64,000 nucleotides of DNA from Methylobacteriaceae bacterium (GTDB taxonomy: Bacteria > Pseudomonadota > Alphaproteobacteria > Rhizobiales > Beijerinckiaceae): the NCBI GenBank assembly GCA_947444195.1, contig CANEZL010000008.1:90604-154603 (forward strand), read 5' to 3'. The notes beneath the pieces were generated by a model, which ran no database searches, was not told the origin of the DNA, and saw only the letters and a program-made list of their open reading frames with translations. The position numbers and the translations under genes were made by a program. Each line of letters starts with the position of its first letter. Positions within the stretch are counted from its first letter, which is position 1. Shown here in pieces: positions 40,517 to 49,447 of the stretch.

Positions 40517-41863
40517 ATGAGCGAGACCGACCCCGCCGAGCGCATCGTCTTCATCGACGACGAGGAGGACGTGCGCCGGGCCAACCGCCAGAGCCTGGAG
40601 CTCGACGGCTTCGCGGTGGAGTGCTTCGGCGACGCGGAATCGGCCCTGGCCGCGATCCGGGCCGAGCCCCCCGGGGTCGTGGTCAGCGACGTGCGCCTGC
40701 CGGGCATGGACGGGCGCGCCCTGTTCGAGCGCCTGCACGCCACCGATCCGGAGCTTCCCGTCATCCTGATCACCGGCCACGGCGACATCCCCATGGCGGT
40801 GCGCGCCCTGCGGTCCGGGGTCTACGACTTCCTGGCCAAGCCCTACGCGGCGGAGGCGCTGATCGGCTCGGTGCGGCGCGCCCTGGAGCGGCGCGGCCTC
40901 GTCCTCGAGAACCGGCGCCTGCGCGCCCGCCTGGAGGCGGCGGTGGACGAGGACCCCGCCTTCCTCGGCATCTCCCCGGCCATCGTGCGCCTGCGCCGTC
41001 TCGTCCGGGACGTGGCGGCGGCCGATGTGGACGTGCTCGTCCTCGGGGAGACCGGCTCCGGCAAGGAGGTGGTGGCGAGCGCCCTGCACCGCTGGAGCCG
41101 GCGCGTCTCGCGCAACTTCGTCGCCATGAATTGCGGGGCGCTTCCCGAGACCGTGGTGGAGAGCGAGCTGTTCGGCCACGAGGCCGGCGCCTTCACCGGC
41201 GCCCTCAAGCGCCGGGTCGGGCGCATCGAGCACGCGCACGGGGGCACCCTGTTCCTCGACGAGATCGAGAGCATGCCCCTGCCGCTCCAGGTGAAGCTCC
41301 TGCGCGTGCTGCAGGAGCGCACCATCGAGCCGCTGGGCAGCAACGAGATCCGGCCCATCGACATGCGGGTGGTGGCGGCCACCAAGGTCGATCTGGGCCA
41401 GGCCGCCGCGCAGGGGACCTTCCGCGACGACCTCTACCACCGGCTCAACGTGATCGTGGTGGAGATCCCGCCGCTCCGCGACCGGCGCGAGGACGTGATG
41501 CTGCTGTTCCAGCACTTCCTCACCCGCGCCGCCGACCGCTTCGGCCGCGAGCCGCCGCCGATCACCCCCGCGGTCCGCGACCACCTCGCCCGCCACACCT
41601 GGCCCGGCAACGTGCGGGAGCTCGGCCATTTCGCCGAGCGCTGCGCCCTCGGCTTCCCGCCGGAGGACCGGGGCGCCGTCGCCCCCGGGCCCGCCGCGAC
41701 CCTGTCCGAGCAGGTCGACCGCTTCGAGCGCGACCTGATCCGCGACGAGCTGATCGTGGCCGGCGGCGACGTCCGGATCGCCGCCGAATCCCTCGGCATC
41801 CCCCGCAAGACCCTCTACGACAAGCTGAACCGCCACGGCCTCGCGGCCACGGACTTTCGCTGA
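40517..41863 (+). CDS. dctD: Sigma-54-dependent response regulator DctD
   Basis: A 448-residue NtrC-family activator. The receiver domain has acidic pocket D14-D15, phospho-acceptor D58, T85 and K108. The AAA+ domain has Walker A G-E-T-G-S-G-K-E (177-184), the sigma-54 contact G-A-F-T-G-A (224-229), Walker B G-T-L-F-L-D-E-I (243-250) and the R-fingers further on. A Fis-type HTH (about 405-440, [17 protein letters not shown]) ends it. When phosphorylated by DctB it should activate the sigma-54 promoter of dctA. The ATG at 40517 is followed at once by the receiver fold. Confidence 0.95.
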   Translation: MSETDPAERIVFIDDEEDVRRANRQSLELDGFAVECFGDAESALAAIRAEPPGVVVSDVRLPGMDGRALFERLHATDPELPVILITGHGDIPMAVRALRSGVYDFLAKPYAAEALIGSVRRALERRGLVLENRRLRARLEAAVDEDPAFLGISPAIVRLRRLVRDVAAADVDVLVLGETGSGKEVVASALHRWSRRVSRNFVAMNCGALPETVVESELFGHEAGAFTGALKRRVGRIEHAHGGTLFLDEIESMPLPLQVKLLRVLQERTIEPLGSNEIRPIDMRVVAATKVDLGQAAAQGTFRDDLYHRLNVIVVEIPPLRDRREDVMLLFQHFLTRAADRFGREPPPITPAVRDHLARHTWPGNVRELGHFAERCALGFPPEDRGAVAPGPAATLSEQVDRFERDLIRDELIVAGGDVRIAAESLGIPRKTLYDKLNRHGLAATDFR

Positions 41864-42065
41864 CGAGGCGACACCGCTCCCGAGCGCGGACAAGTAAGCC
41901 AGCAGTCGAAGCCAAGCTGAACCGCAGGATCGGCCCCGCTCGACTTGGACCGCCGGCGATGAAGGAACCGGCACGGGCAAGGTGTGCTTGCCCAGAGTGC
42001 CTCCCCTTCGCGCGCACCGGCCCTTCGACGGCGGGACGCGCCTCGATCCTGCTCGGAGAATCCCT

Positions 42066-43238
42066 ATGAAGGCGCTGTGCTGGCACGGGACCAACGACAT
42101 CCGCTGCGACACGGTGCCGGACCCGCAGATCGAGGACAGCCGCGACGTCATCATCAAGGTGACGAGCTGCGCCATCTGCGGCTCCGACCTCCACCTGATG
42201 GACGGGCTGATGCCGACCATGGAGAGCGGCGACGTGCTCGGCCACGAGTTCATGGGCGAGGTCGTCGAGGTCGGGCAGGGCTTCACGAAGTTCCGGAAGG
42301 GCGACCGCGTGGTGGTGCCCTTCAACATCAATTGCGGCGCATGCCGCCAGTGCAAGCTCGGCAACTGGTCGGTCTGCGAGCGCTCGAACCGCAACGCCGC
42401 GATGGCCGCCGCGCAGTTCGGCTACACCACCGCGGGCCTGTTCGGCTACTCACACCTCACCGGGGGCTACGCGGGGGGCCAGGCCGAGTACGTGCGCGTG
42501 CCGATGGCCGATGTCGGGCCGATGAAGGTGCCGGACGGCATGGACGACGAGTCCGTCCTGTTCCTCACCGACATCCTGCCCACCGGCTGGCAGGGCGCGG
42601 AGCACTGCGAGATCCGGGGCGGCGAGACCATCGCGATCTGGGGCGCCGGCCCCGTCGGCTACTTCGCCATCCAGGCCGCCAAGCACATGGGTGCCGAGCG
42701 CATCATCGTCATCGAGACGGTGCCCGAGCGCATCGCGCTCGCCCGCAAGGCGGGGGCCACCGACATCATCGACTTCGAGCAGGAGGACGTGTTCGAGCGC
42801 ATCAAGGAGATCACCAGGGGCCAGGGTGCCGACGCGGTGATCGACTGCGTCGGCATGGAGGCGAGCGGCGGACACGGCCTCGCCGGGCTCGTCACCGCCA
42901 TCCAGGAGAAGCTGACGCCGACGGAGCGGCCGATCGCGCTCTCCGAGGCGATCAAGGCGGTACGGCCCTGCGGCATCGTCTCGGTGCCCGGGGTCTACGG
43001 CGGACCGCTGCCCATCAACATGGGCTCCATCGTCCAGAAGGGCCTGACCATGAAGAGCGGCCAGACCCACGTGAAGCGCTACCTGGAGCCGCTGACCAAG
43101 CTGATCCAAGAGGGCAAGATCGACACCACCTCCCTGATCACGCACCGCTCGGTCGATCTCACCGAAGGGCCCGACCTCTACGACACCTTCAAGAAGAAGA
43201 AGGACGGCTGCGTGAAGGTGGTCTTCCACCTGAACTGA
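42066..43238 (+). CDS. Zinc-dependent alcohol dehydrogenase, formaldehyde-dehydrogenase-like
   Basis: A 390-residue MDR enzyme. The catalytic-zinc residues lie in S-C-A-I-C-G-S-D (Cys near 38) and G-H-E-F-M-G-E (near 60), and the structural zinc in C-G-A-C-R-Q-C-K-(N7)-C. The NAD-binding G-A-G-P-V-G is near 190. The inserted loops (G-Q-A-E-Y-V-R-V-P and the long C-terminal part) are of the glutathione-independent formaldehyde dehydrogenase/threonine dehydrogenase-like group. In a methylotroph formaldehyde is a plausible substrate, but this group oxidises many alcohols. It acts in the cytosol with NAD+. Stand-alone; 202 bp after dctD and before a repeat cluster. Confidence 0.9.
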   Translation: MKALCWHGTNDIRCDTVPDPQIEDSRDVIIKVTSCAICGSDLHLMDGLMPTMESGDVLGHEFMGEVVEVGQGFTKFRKGDRVVVPFNINCGACRQCKLGNWSVCERSNRNAAMAAAQFGYTTAGLFGYSHLTGGYAGGQAEYVRVPMADVGPMKVPDGMDDESVLFLTDILPTGWQGAEHCEIRGGETIAIWGAGPVGYFAIQAAKHMGAERIIVIETVPERIALARKAGATDIIDFEQEDVFERIKEITRGQGADAVIDCVGMEASGGHGLAGLVTAIQEKLTPTERPIALSEAIKAVRPCGIVSVPGVYGGPLPINMGSIVQKGLTMKSGQTHVKRYLEPLTKLIQEGKIDTTSLITHRSVDLTEGPDLYDTFKKKKDGCVKVVFHLN

Positions 43239-43307
43239 GCCGGACGCTGCCGGGTCACGGCGGCGTCCGCTCTCCCGAAGGCCAGGGCATCCGCGGACCC
43301 GACAGGC

Positions 43308-43492
43308 GCCCTCCCTCCCCCCTCTGCGGGGGAGGGTGCCGAGCGAAGCGAGGCGGGAGAGGGGTGCGACGGTGCAAGTGTGGGCGGTGCGCGGCATGAA
43401 GATCGCGCCATTCTCGGAAGCTGGGTTCCCCTCTCCCGACCCGCTTGCGCGGGCCGCCCTCCCCCGCAGAGGGGGGAGGGAACGCGCGCCTC
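43308..43492. repeat. Inverted pair of GC-rich intergenic repeats
   Basis: A roughly 65-bp element at 43308-43372 (core CCTCTGCGGGGGAGGG, then an R-rich CGGGAGAGGGG end) recurs in opposite orientation at 43428-43492. Related stretches occur at 45010-45035 and 60230-60250. The two copies could form a large cruciform or hairpin. It accounts for most of the 379 bp between the dehydrogenase and the aldo/keto reductase gene. Confidence 0.65.
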
Positions 43493-43617
43493 GTCCGAGA
43501 ACCCGAACCGGACACGCGGGGCAGGGCCGCCGTCGCGGCGGGCGACGAAGCGGGTTGCCGCGCTAGATCCGTGACGGCGCCCTTCGATACGGCGCGCCGC
43601 CGCCAGCGAGGACATCC

Positions 43618-44649
43618 ATGGAATACAGGCAGCTCGGCCGCTCCGGCCTCACGGTGCCGGTGCTCAGCTTCGGCACCGCCACCTTCGGCGGCACCAACCC
43701 GTTCTTCGAGCGCTGGGGCCAGACCGACGTTGCCGAGGCCACCCGCATGGTCGACATCTGCCTCGACCGGGGGGTCAACTTCTTCGACACCGCCGACATC
43801 TACTCCGGCGGCGCCTCCGAGGAGATCCTGGGCCAGGCGCTGAAGGGCAAGCGGGACCGGGCGCTGATCTCCACCAAGGCGACCTTCCGGTTCGACGACA
43901 GCCTCAACGCGGTCGGCTCCTCCCGCCACCACCTCGTGCGGGCCTGCGAGGCCAGCCTGAAGCGGCTCGGCACCGACCATATCGACGTCTACTTCATGCA
44001 CGGCTTCGACGCGCTGACGCCCGTGGACGAGACCCTGCGGGCGCTCGACGACCTCACCCGCTCGGGCAAGATCGGCTATATCGGCGCCTCGAACTTCTCC
44101 GGCTGGCAGCTGATGAAGGCGCTCGCGACCTCGGAGCGCTACGGGCTTGCCCGCTACGTGGCCTATCAGGGCTACTATTCCCTGATCGGCCGGCACTACG
44201 AGTGGGAACTGATGCCGCTCGGCCTCGACCAGGGCGTCGGCCTGATGGTGTGGAGCCCGCTGGGCTGGGGCCGCCTCACCGGCAAGATACGGCGCGGCGG
44301 GGGCGATGCCAGCGGGCGCATCGCGGCGGGCGGCGCCGAGGGCGGCCCGCCCGTCTCCGACGAATACCTGTTCGGGGTGGTGGACGCCCTCGACGCGGTG
44401 GCCGCCGAGACCGGCCGCACCGTGCCGCAGGTGGCGCTGAACTGGCTCCTGTCGCGGCCGAGCGTCTGCAACATCGTCGTCGGTGCCCGCAACGCGGAGC
44501 AGCTGGAGCAGAATCTCGGCGCCCTCGGCTGGACGCTCACGGCCGAGCAGGCCGCGCGCCTCGACGCGGCGAGCCAGGAGACGCCGATCTATCCCTACTG
44601 GCACCAGAAGAACTTCGACGAGCGCAACCCCAAGCCCACGACCTGGTGA
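43618..44649 (+). CDS. Aldo/keto reductase
   Basis: A 343-residue (alpha/beta)8 NADPH-dependent oxidoreductase. The catalytic tetrad can be seen: Asp in F-F-D-T-A-D-I-Y (with Tyr four residues on), Lys in I-S-T-K-A-T-F, and His in Y-F-M-H-G-F-D. The NADP site includes the P-L-G-W-G-R-L-T-G-K segment and the C-terminal R-N-A-E-Q-L-E-Q-N-L. This is the long AKR group similar to YajO/Tas-like proteins (about 340 residues). The substrate is unknown. It is followed after 10 bp by a tiny acetyltransferase, probably in one transcript. Confidence 0.92.
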   Translation: MEYRQLGRSGLTVPVLSFGTATFGGTNPFFERWGQTDVAEATRMVDICLDRGVNFFDTADIYSGGASEEILGQALKGKRDRALISTKATFRFDDSLNAVGSSRHHLVRACEASLKRLGTDHIDVYFMHGFDALTPVDETLRALDDLTRSGKIGYIGASNFSGWQLMKALATSERYGLARYVAYQGYYSLIGRHYEWELMPLGLDQGVGLMVWSPLGWGRLTGKIRRGGGDASGRIAAGGAEGGPPVSDEYLFGVVDALDAVAAETGRTVPQVALNWLLSRPSVCNIVVGARNAEQLEQNLGALGWTLTAEQAARLDAASQETPIYPYWHQKNFDERNPKPTTW

Positions 44650-44659
44650 GGGGCCGCCG

Positions 44660-44923
44660 ATGCGCGACGACGCGGAGCGCCGGCGCTTCGAGCACGCGGA
44701 GGCCGGGGGCGTGGTCCATGCCGACTACGCCCGCCGCCCCGGCCTTCTCGTGATCCGCCACGTCTACGCCCCGCCGGTCCTGCGCGGGACGGGCGCGGCC
44801 GGGCGGCTGATGGAGGCGGTGGCCGCCCAGGCCCGCGCCGAGGACCGCCGCATCCTCCCCCTGTGCGGCTACGCCCGCGCCTGGCTCGCCGCGAGCCCGG
44901 CCCACCGGGACCTGCTCGCCTGA
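44660..44923 (+). CDS. Small GNAT acetyltransferase (YjdJ/COG2388-like)
   Basis: An 87-residue protein holding just the central acetyltransferase fold: A-D-Y-A-R-R-P-G-L-L-V-I-R-H-V-Y strand, acetyl-CoA loop R-G-T-G-A-A-G-R-L-M (near 42-51), and the C-terminal P-L-C-G-Y-A-R-A-W-L segment typical of the minimal GNAT family. These short proteins are widespread; substrates are unknown. It starts 10 bp after the aldo/keto reductase stop. The pattern L-C-G-Y-A is the family's P-x-C-x-Y-A motif. Confidence 0.82.
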   Translation: MRDDAERRRFEHAEAGGVVHADYARRPGLLVIRHVYAPPVLRGTGAAGRLMEAVAAQARAEDRRILPLCGYARAWLAASPAHRDLLA

Positions 44924-45228
44924 GACGGAATACGGCTGATCACTTCGGTGTGAGCCTCTCCTCCCTACAGGGACTCAGGATTTACACAACGCACAGCGCC
45001 GCGCGCTTCCCCCCTCTGCGTGGGAGGGAGAGCGCGGTCACCACCACCCGGAATGTGTGAACACGATAACCGCGAGGATGACGGGATAAGGGCTGCCCAA
45101 GGCCACCCAAGTCGTGAACTGGATCGGGCGAGAGATGCCCGAACGCCGCGTCATCAGGCCGTCGCCGAACTCTGTTCTCGCTCCCCACGTGCGAACCGGC
45201 CGGTTAATCCGCAGGTGAGGGGATCGAC
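44924..45228. other. Intergenic region ahead of the phosphate transporter gene
   Basis: 305 bp without a gene I can support. A GC-rich repeat-like hairpin (CCCCTCTGCGTGGGAGGG) lies at about 45010-45035 and a short CGGGC-N6-GCCCG hairpin near 45127-45142. The promoter of the phosphate transporter must be here; I could not identify a Pho box with confidence. Confidence 0.35.
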
Positions 45229-46860
45229 ATGTCGCATTCAGCCATGCAGGCGCCGCCCGGCGGCCTCGCTCCGGCGGCCGCGCCGCATGGCCGGCCGAAC
45301 CTCGACGGCTCGCCGTCCCTGCTGATCGCCGTGGCCTTCACCGCCGCGATCGCCGCGGCGCTCGCCTATGTCGGCTACAGCATCTACGCGGACGTGACCG
45401 CCACAGGCACCCGCATCACCACCTACCTGCCCTACGTCCTGCTCTTCGCCGCCCTGGTGATCGCGCTGGGCTTCGAGTTCGTGAACGGCTTCCACGACAC
45501 CGCCAACGCGGTGGCGACCGTGATCTACACCCACGCGCTGCCGGCCAACGTCGCCGTGGTGTGGTCGGGCTTCTTCAACTTCCTCGGCGTGCTGTTCTCC
45601 TCGGGCGCGGTCGCCTTCGGCATCGTCAGCCTGCTGCCCGTGGAGCTGATCCTGCAGGTGGGGTCGAGCGCCGGCTTCGCGATGGTGTTCGCGCTTCTCA
45701 TCGCCGCGATCCTGTGGAACCTCGGCACGTGGTATCTCGGCCTGCCGGCCTCCTCCTCGCACACGCTGATCGGCTCGATCATCGGCGTGGGCGTCGCCAA
45801 CGCGCTGATGCACGGGCGCTCGGGCACCTCCGGGGTCGACTGGACGAAGGCCACGGAGATCGGCTGGTCGCTGCTGCTCTCGCCGATCTTCGGCTTCGCC
45901 GCGGCGGGCGCCCTGTTCCTCGCCCTCAAGTTCGTGGTGCGCAACCCCGCCCTCTACGCCGAGCCCGAGGGCAAGGAGCCGCCGCCCCTGTGGATCCGCG
46001 GGATCCTCATCGCCACCTGCACCGGCGTGTCCTTCGCCCACGGCTCCAACGACGGCCAGAAGGGCATGGGCCTGATCATGCTGATCCTGATCGGCACCGT
46101 GCCCACGGCCTACGCCCTCAACCGGGCGCTGCCCGATTCCGCCCTGGCGAGCTTCCGCACCCAGTCCGAAGCGGCCTCCGCGGTGGTGGCGGGCAAGGCC
46201 GCGGGCTACGCCATCCTCGGCGATCCGCGTCCCGCGGTGACCGCCTACGTGGCCGCCCGCAAGATCGAGCCCGGCACCTACCCGTCCCTCGCGGTCCTCG
46301 TCCGGCAGATCGGCGCGTCCATCGACCAGTACGGCTCCCTGGCCAAGGTCCCGGCCGAGGCGGTGGGCAACACCCGCAACGACATGTACCTCGCCTCCGA
46401 GGCGATCCGCTTCCTGATGAAGGACAAGGAGAGCGAGCTCTCCGCCGCGGAGATCGGCACCCTCAACGCCTACAAGCGCGGCCTCGACGAGGCGACGCGC
46501 TTCATCCCCCTCTGGGTGAAGGTCGCGGTGGCGGTGGCGCTCGGCCTCGGCACCATGGTCGGCTGGAAGCGCATCGTCGTCACCGTGGGCGAGCGCATCG
46601 GCAAGACGCACCTCACCTACGCGCAGGGGGCCTCGGCGGAACTCGTGGCGGCGGGCACGATCGGCGCGGCGGACATCCTCGGCCTGCCGGTCTCGACGAC
46701 GCACGTGCTCTCCTCGGGCGTGGCCGGCACCATGGCGGCCAACCGATCGGGGCTGCAGCTCGCCACCCTCCGGGCGCTCGCGCTCGCCTGGGTACTGACC
46801 CTGCCGGCGGCGATGCTGCTGTCGGGCCTGCTCTACGTCGTCTTCTCGCAGGTGTTCTGA
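45229..46860 (+). CDS. pit: Inorganic phosphate transporter, PiT family
   Basis: A 543-residue membrane carrier. The two PiT signature repeats are seen: G-F-E-F-V-N-G-F-H-D-T-A-N-A-V-A-T-V-I-Y (near 82-101) in the first half, and G-A-A-D-I-L-G-L-P-V-S-T-T-H-V-L-S-S-G-V (near 475-494) in the second, plus S-F-A-H-G-S-N-D-G-Q-K-G-M-G (near 265-278). A hydrophilic insert (about 300-425) separates the halves, somewhat larger than usual. It imports metal-phosphate or H+/phosphate at the inner membrane. A CorA-type gene begins 4 bp after its stop, so they are almost surely co-transcribed. Confidence 0.94.
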   Translation: MSHSAMQAPPGGLAPAAAPHGRPNLDGSPSLLIAVAFTAAIAAALAYVGYSIYADVTATGTRITTYLPYVLLFAALVIALGFEFVNGFHDTANAVATVIYTHALPANVAVVWSGFFNFLGVLFSSGAVAFGIVSLLPVELILQVGSSAGFAMVFALLIAAILWNLGTWYLGLPASSSHTLIGSIIGVGVANALMHGRSGTSGVDWTKATEIGWSLLLSPIFGFAAAGALFLALKFVVRNPALYAEPEGKEPPPLWIRGILIATCTGVSFAHGSNDGQKGMGLIMLILIGTVPTAYALNRALPDSALASFRTQSEAASAVVAGKAAGYAILGDPRPAVTAYVAARKIEPGTYPSLAVLVRQIGASIDQYGSLAKVPAEAVGNTRNDMYLASEAIRFLMKDKESELSAAEIGTLNAYKRGLDEATRFIPLWVKVAVAVALGLGTMVGWKRIVVTVGERIGKTHLTYAQGASAELVAAGTIGAADILGLPVSTTHVLSSGVAGTMAANRSGLQLATLRALALAWVLTLPAAMLLSGLLYVVFSQVF

Positions 46861-46864
46861 TCCG

Positions 46865-47917
46865 ATGGCGGCCGGCGCGACCCTTCCCCTCCTCTGCGAC
46901 GAGCCGGCGCTGCCCGGCCTGATCTGGGCGATGCGCTTCGACAGCGCGGGACGCGGGCGGCTGCTGCGGCCCGACGAGGCGGTCGCCGAGCCCGGCGGCT
47001 TCGGCGAGGGCTTCGTCTGGCTGCACGTGAACCTCAACGACGCGCGCCTCGCCGCCCTCGTCACGGCGGGGCGCCTGGGGCCGCCGGCCCTGGTGGCGGC
47101 GGCCTTCGCGGCCGATCCGCACCAGCGCGTGGCCGTCTCCGGCGCGCATGTGGCCGGCGTGGTGGCCGATCTCGCCGCCGAGCCCGCGGCCGGCGGCCGG
47201 ATCGCCGATGCCGGCGGCCGGCTGCACTTCGTGATGGGCCGGGACTTCCTGGTAAGCGGGCGCCGCCACCCGATCCGCGGGCCGGAGGCCGTGCGCGACG
47301 CGGCGGCCGGGGGCCACAGCCTCGCCGGGCCGGTGGCGCTCCTCGAGCATCTCGTGGGCCACGTGATCGCCGCGATGGTCGAGACCGGCACCCGCCTCTC
47401 GGACGAACTCGACGAGATCGAGGACCACATCCTCGACGAGCGGATCCGCGACGAGAGCCGCCGCCTCGGTCCGATCCGCCGCGACGCGGTGCGGCTGCAC
47501 CGCCATCTCCTCGGGCTGCGCTCCGTCTTCCACCGCCTGGAGGCGGAGGAGGAAGACCTCGACCCGGCCTCCCGCCTCACCGCCAAGCGCATCGCCCAGC
47601 GCCTCGACGCCCTCGACCGCGACATGGTGGTGCTGGCCGACCGCAGCCGCCTGATGCAGGACGAACTCTCGGCCCATCTCGCCCGGCAATCGAACCGGCA
47701 ACTCCACACCCTGTCGGTGCTCACCGCCCTGTTCCTGCCGCCGACCCTGGTGACCGGCCTGTTCGGCATGAACACCAAGGGCCTGCCGCTCTCCTCCAAC
47801 GAGGAGGGCTCCACCGTGGCGATCGGCATGGCCATCGCCTCGGCGCTCGCCGTGTACCTGCTGATCCGGCGCCTCGGCCTCCAGCAGCGGCGGGATCGCG
47901 GCGCGGGGGGCCGCTGA
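46865..47917 (+). CDS. CorA/ZntB-family divalent-cation transporter
   Basis: A 350-residue protein. The long cytosolic N-terminal domain (about 1-280, mostly helical, F-V-W-L-H-V-N-L-N) leads to two C-terminal membrane helices with the family motif G-M-N (V-T-G-L-F-G-M-N-T-K) between them near 300. The loop G-M-N-T-K-G-L-P is nearer to ZntB than to CorA, so zinc efflux/uptake or Mg2+ uptake are both possible. The pentamer works in the inner membrane. The 4-bp gap after the phosphate transporter suggests joint control, perhaps because PiT carriers move metal-phosphate complexes. Confidence 0.88.
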   Translation: MAAGATLPLLCDEPALPGLIWAMRFDSAGRGRLLRPDEAVAEPGGFGEGFVWLHVNLNDARLAALVTAGRLGPPALVAAAFAADPHQRVAVSGAHVAGVVADLAAEPAAGGRIADAGGRLHFVMGRDFLVSGRRHPIRGPEAVRDAAAGGHSLAGPVALLEHLVGHVIAAMVETGTRLSDELDEIEDHILDERIRDESRRLGPIRRDAVRLHRHLLGLRSVFHRLEAEEEDLDPASRLTAKRIAQRLDALDRDMVVLADRSRLMQDELSAHLARQSNRQLHTLSVLTALFLPPTLVTGLFGMNTKGLPLSSNEEGSTVAIGMAIASALAVYLLIRRLGLQQRRDRGAGGR

Positions 47918-47920
47918 GGC

Positions 47921-49429
47921 TCAGTAGTTGATGGTGGCGCGCAGGCCGAGCACCGTGGCGTTGCGCAGGCGGCGGCCCTGCGCGTCCGGCAGGCCGCCGC
48001 CGGGGCGCATCACGTATTGCAGGTCGGGCTGCACCGTGAAGCCCGGCACCACCTCCGCCTGGTAGGTGGCCTCGACCACCGTCTCGCTGCTGCGGATGGG
48101 GCCGGTGCCGCTGCCGAGCCGGATCGCGTCGCGGTCGAAGGCGCGGGCGGCCGGGCCGATGCGGGAATGGATCACCCCGAGGCCCACCGTGTCGTTGGGC
48201 CGGCCCGGCAGAAGGCCCCGGTAGGCGATGCCCGCGTCGAGGTAGAGGTCGACGAGGTTGCGGTCCCCCGGCACCGCCGAGAGCCGCAGGAAGGCCGAGG
48301 CGCCCTGGTCCTCGGAGCCGGGCTCCCGATAGAGGGTCTGGTCGAGGATGGTGTAGACGCCGCTGTCGCCGCGGAAGCGCCGGGCGACGCCGCTGGTCTC
48401 GGGATCGGCGAGCAGCCGGCCGCCGACGCTGTCGAGGCGCGGACTGTCGAAGCGGCCGAAATGGTGCCACGCGCCGAGAGTGGCCGTGCCCGGCAGCCCG
48501 GTCGTGCCGAACAGGCTCTGGTAGGCGTAGGCCGCCTCGGCGATCATCAGGGGCGGATCGTTCGTGGGGAAGCGCAGCCCGTCGCGGTTGCGCCGCTGCG
48601 GGTCGGTCTCGTCCCCCGCGGGCGGCGTGCCCGCCGGGTTGCCGTTGAACAGGCCGGCCTGGAACGAGAGTTCCGCGCTCGGCACGACCTTCACGCGGAC
48701 GGCCGGGGTCGCGAGGGGGTAGATCGGCCCCCCGCTCGGCAGCACCACGGCACCGATATTGGGCCAGCCGAAGCCCGCGTTGAGGAACACCACCGCCGAC
48801 TGCGCGATGGCGAACTCGGTGTCGGCGGAGATCTGGCCGAGCTTCAGCGAGAGCCTGTCGCCGAGGAAGCGCTGCTCCAGCCACGCCTCGAACAGGCGCG
48901 TGGAGGGCAGCGCCTCGATGCCGGAGACGGTGGTGAGGTTGTTCACGAACCGGCGCGACATGCCGTGCCCGTGGATCTGGAAGAAGTCCGTGTGGAAGCG
49001 GGCGCCCTCCCAGCCCACGAAGCGCTCGAGGTCGATGTCGAGGGAGGTGTCGAGGCGCCCGCCATAGGTCGCCCCGCGCCGCAGGCCGCCGGAGACGTTG
49101 CCGAGCCCCTCGCCGATATAGGTGAGCACGTAGGTGATGCCGCGCTCGGCGAGGTAGGCGCGCAGCCCGAACGGGTCGCCGTAGGGGCCGAGCGACGACT
49201 GGATCGAGGCGCCGATGGTCACCGAGACCTGATCCGAGGTCTGCGACTGCGCCACCGCGGTCTGCGGGTCGCCGCCGGCGCCCGTCAGCGGCAGCGTGGT
49301 GAAGACTGGAGCGGCGCGCCCGGCCGGCGGCGCCCCCTGGGCGAGGGGAGCGCCCGGCGCGACCAGGGACAGGGCGGCGCCGAGCGCGAGCGCGAGGGGG
49401 AGCCGGGTCCTCGATCCGTTCCGGGCCAC
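47921..49429 (-). CDS. OprB-family carbohydrate-selective porin
   Basis: A 502-residue outer-membrane protein. A signal peptide (basic start, hydrophobic core about 8-32) is followed by long, alternating beta-strand sequence, a typical OprB opening (G-I-T-Y-V-L-T-Y-I-G-E-G-L-G-N-V-S-G-G), the G-G-R-L-D-T-S-L-D-I-D-L segment, and strands ending in an aromatic/hydrophobic C-terminus (T-I-N-Y), as expected for porin assembly. The family passes sugars and polyols. It follows ppk2 by 18 bp in the same direction and is convergent with the CorA-like gene (3 bp apart). Confidence 0.88.
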   Translation of the reverse strand: MARNGSRTRLPLALALGAALSLVAPGAPLAQGAPPAGRAAPVFTTLPLTGAGGDPQTAVAQSQTSDQVSVTIGASIQSSLGPYGDPFGLRAYLAERGITYVLTYIGEGLGNVSGGLRRGATYGGRLDTSLDIDLERFVGWEGARFHTDFFQIHGHGMSRRFVNNLTTVSGIEALPSTRLFEAWLEQRFLGDRLSLKLGQISADTEFAIAQSAVVFLNAGFGWPNIGAVVLPSGGPIYPLATPAVRVKVVPSAELSFQAGLFNGNPAGTPPAGDETDPQRRNRDGLRFPTNDPPLMIAEAAYAYQSLFGTTGLPGTATLGAWHHFGRFDSPRLDSVGGRLLADPETSGVARRFRGDSGVYTILDQTLYREPGSEDQGASAFLRLSAVPGDRNLVDLYLDAGIAYRGLLPGRPNDTVGLGVIHSRIGPAARAFDRDAIRLGSGTGPIRSSETVVEATYQAEVVPGFTVQPDLQYVMRPGGGLPDAQGRRLRNATVLGLRATINY

Positions 49430-49447
49430 CCCGCCTGTCCGGCCGCG

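Noticed and set aside
40517..41863. dctB and dctD as a simple two-gene operon with overlap
   Set aside because: They are 279 bp apart with a strong two-hairpin repeat between, so direct coupling is not supported, although read-through is possible.
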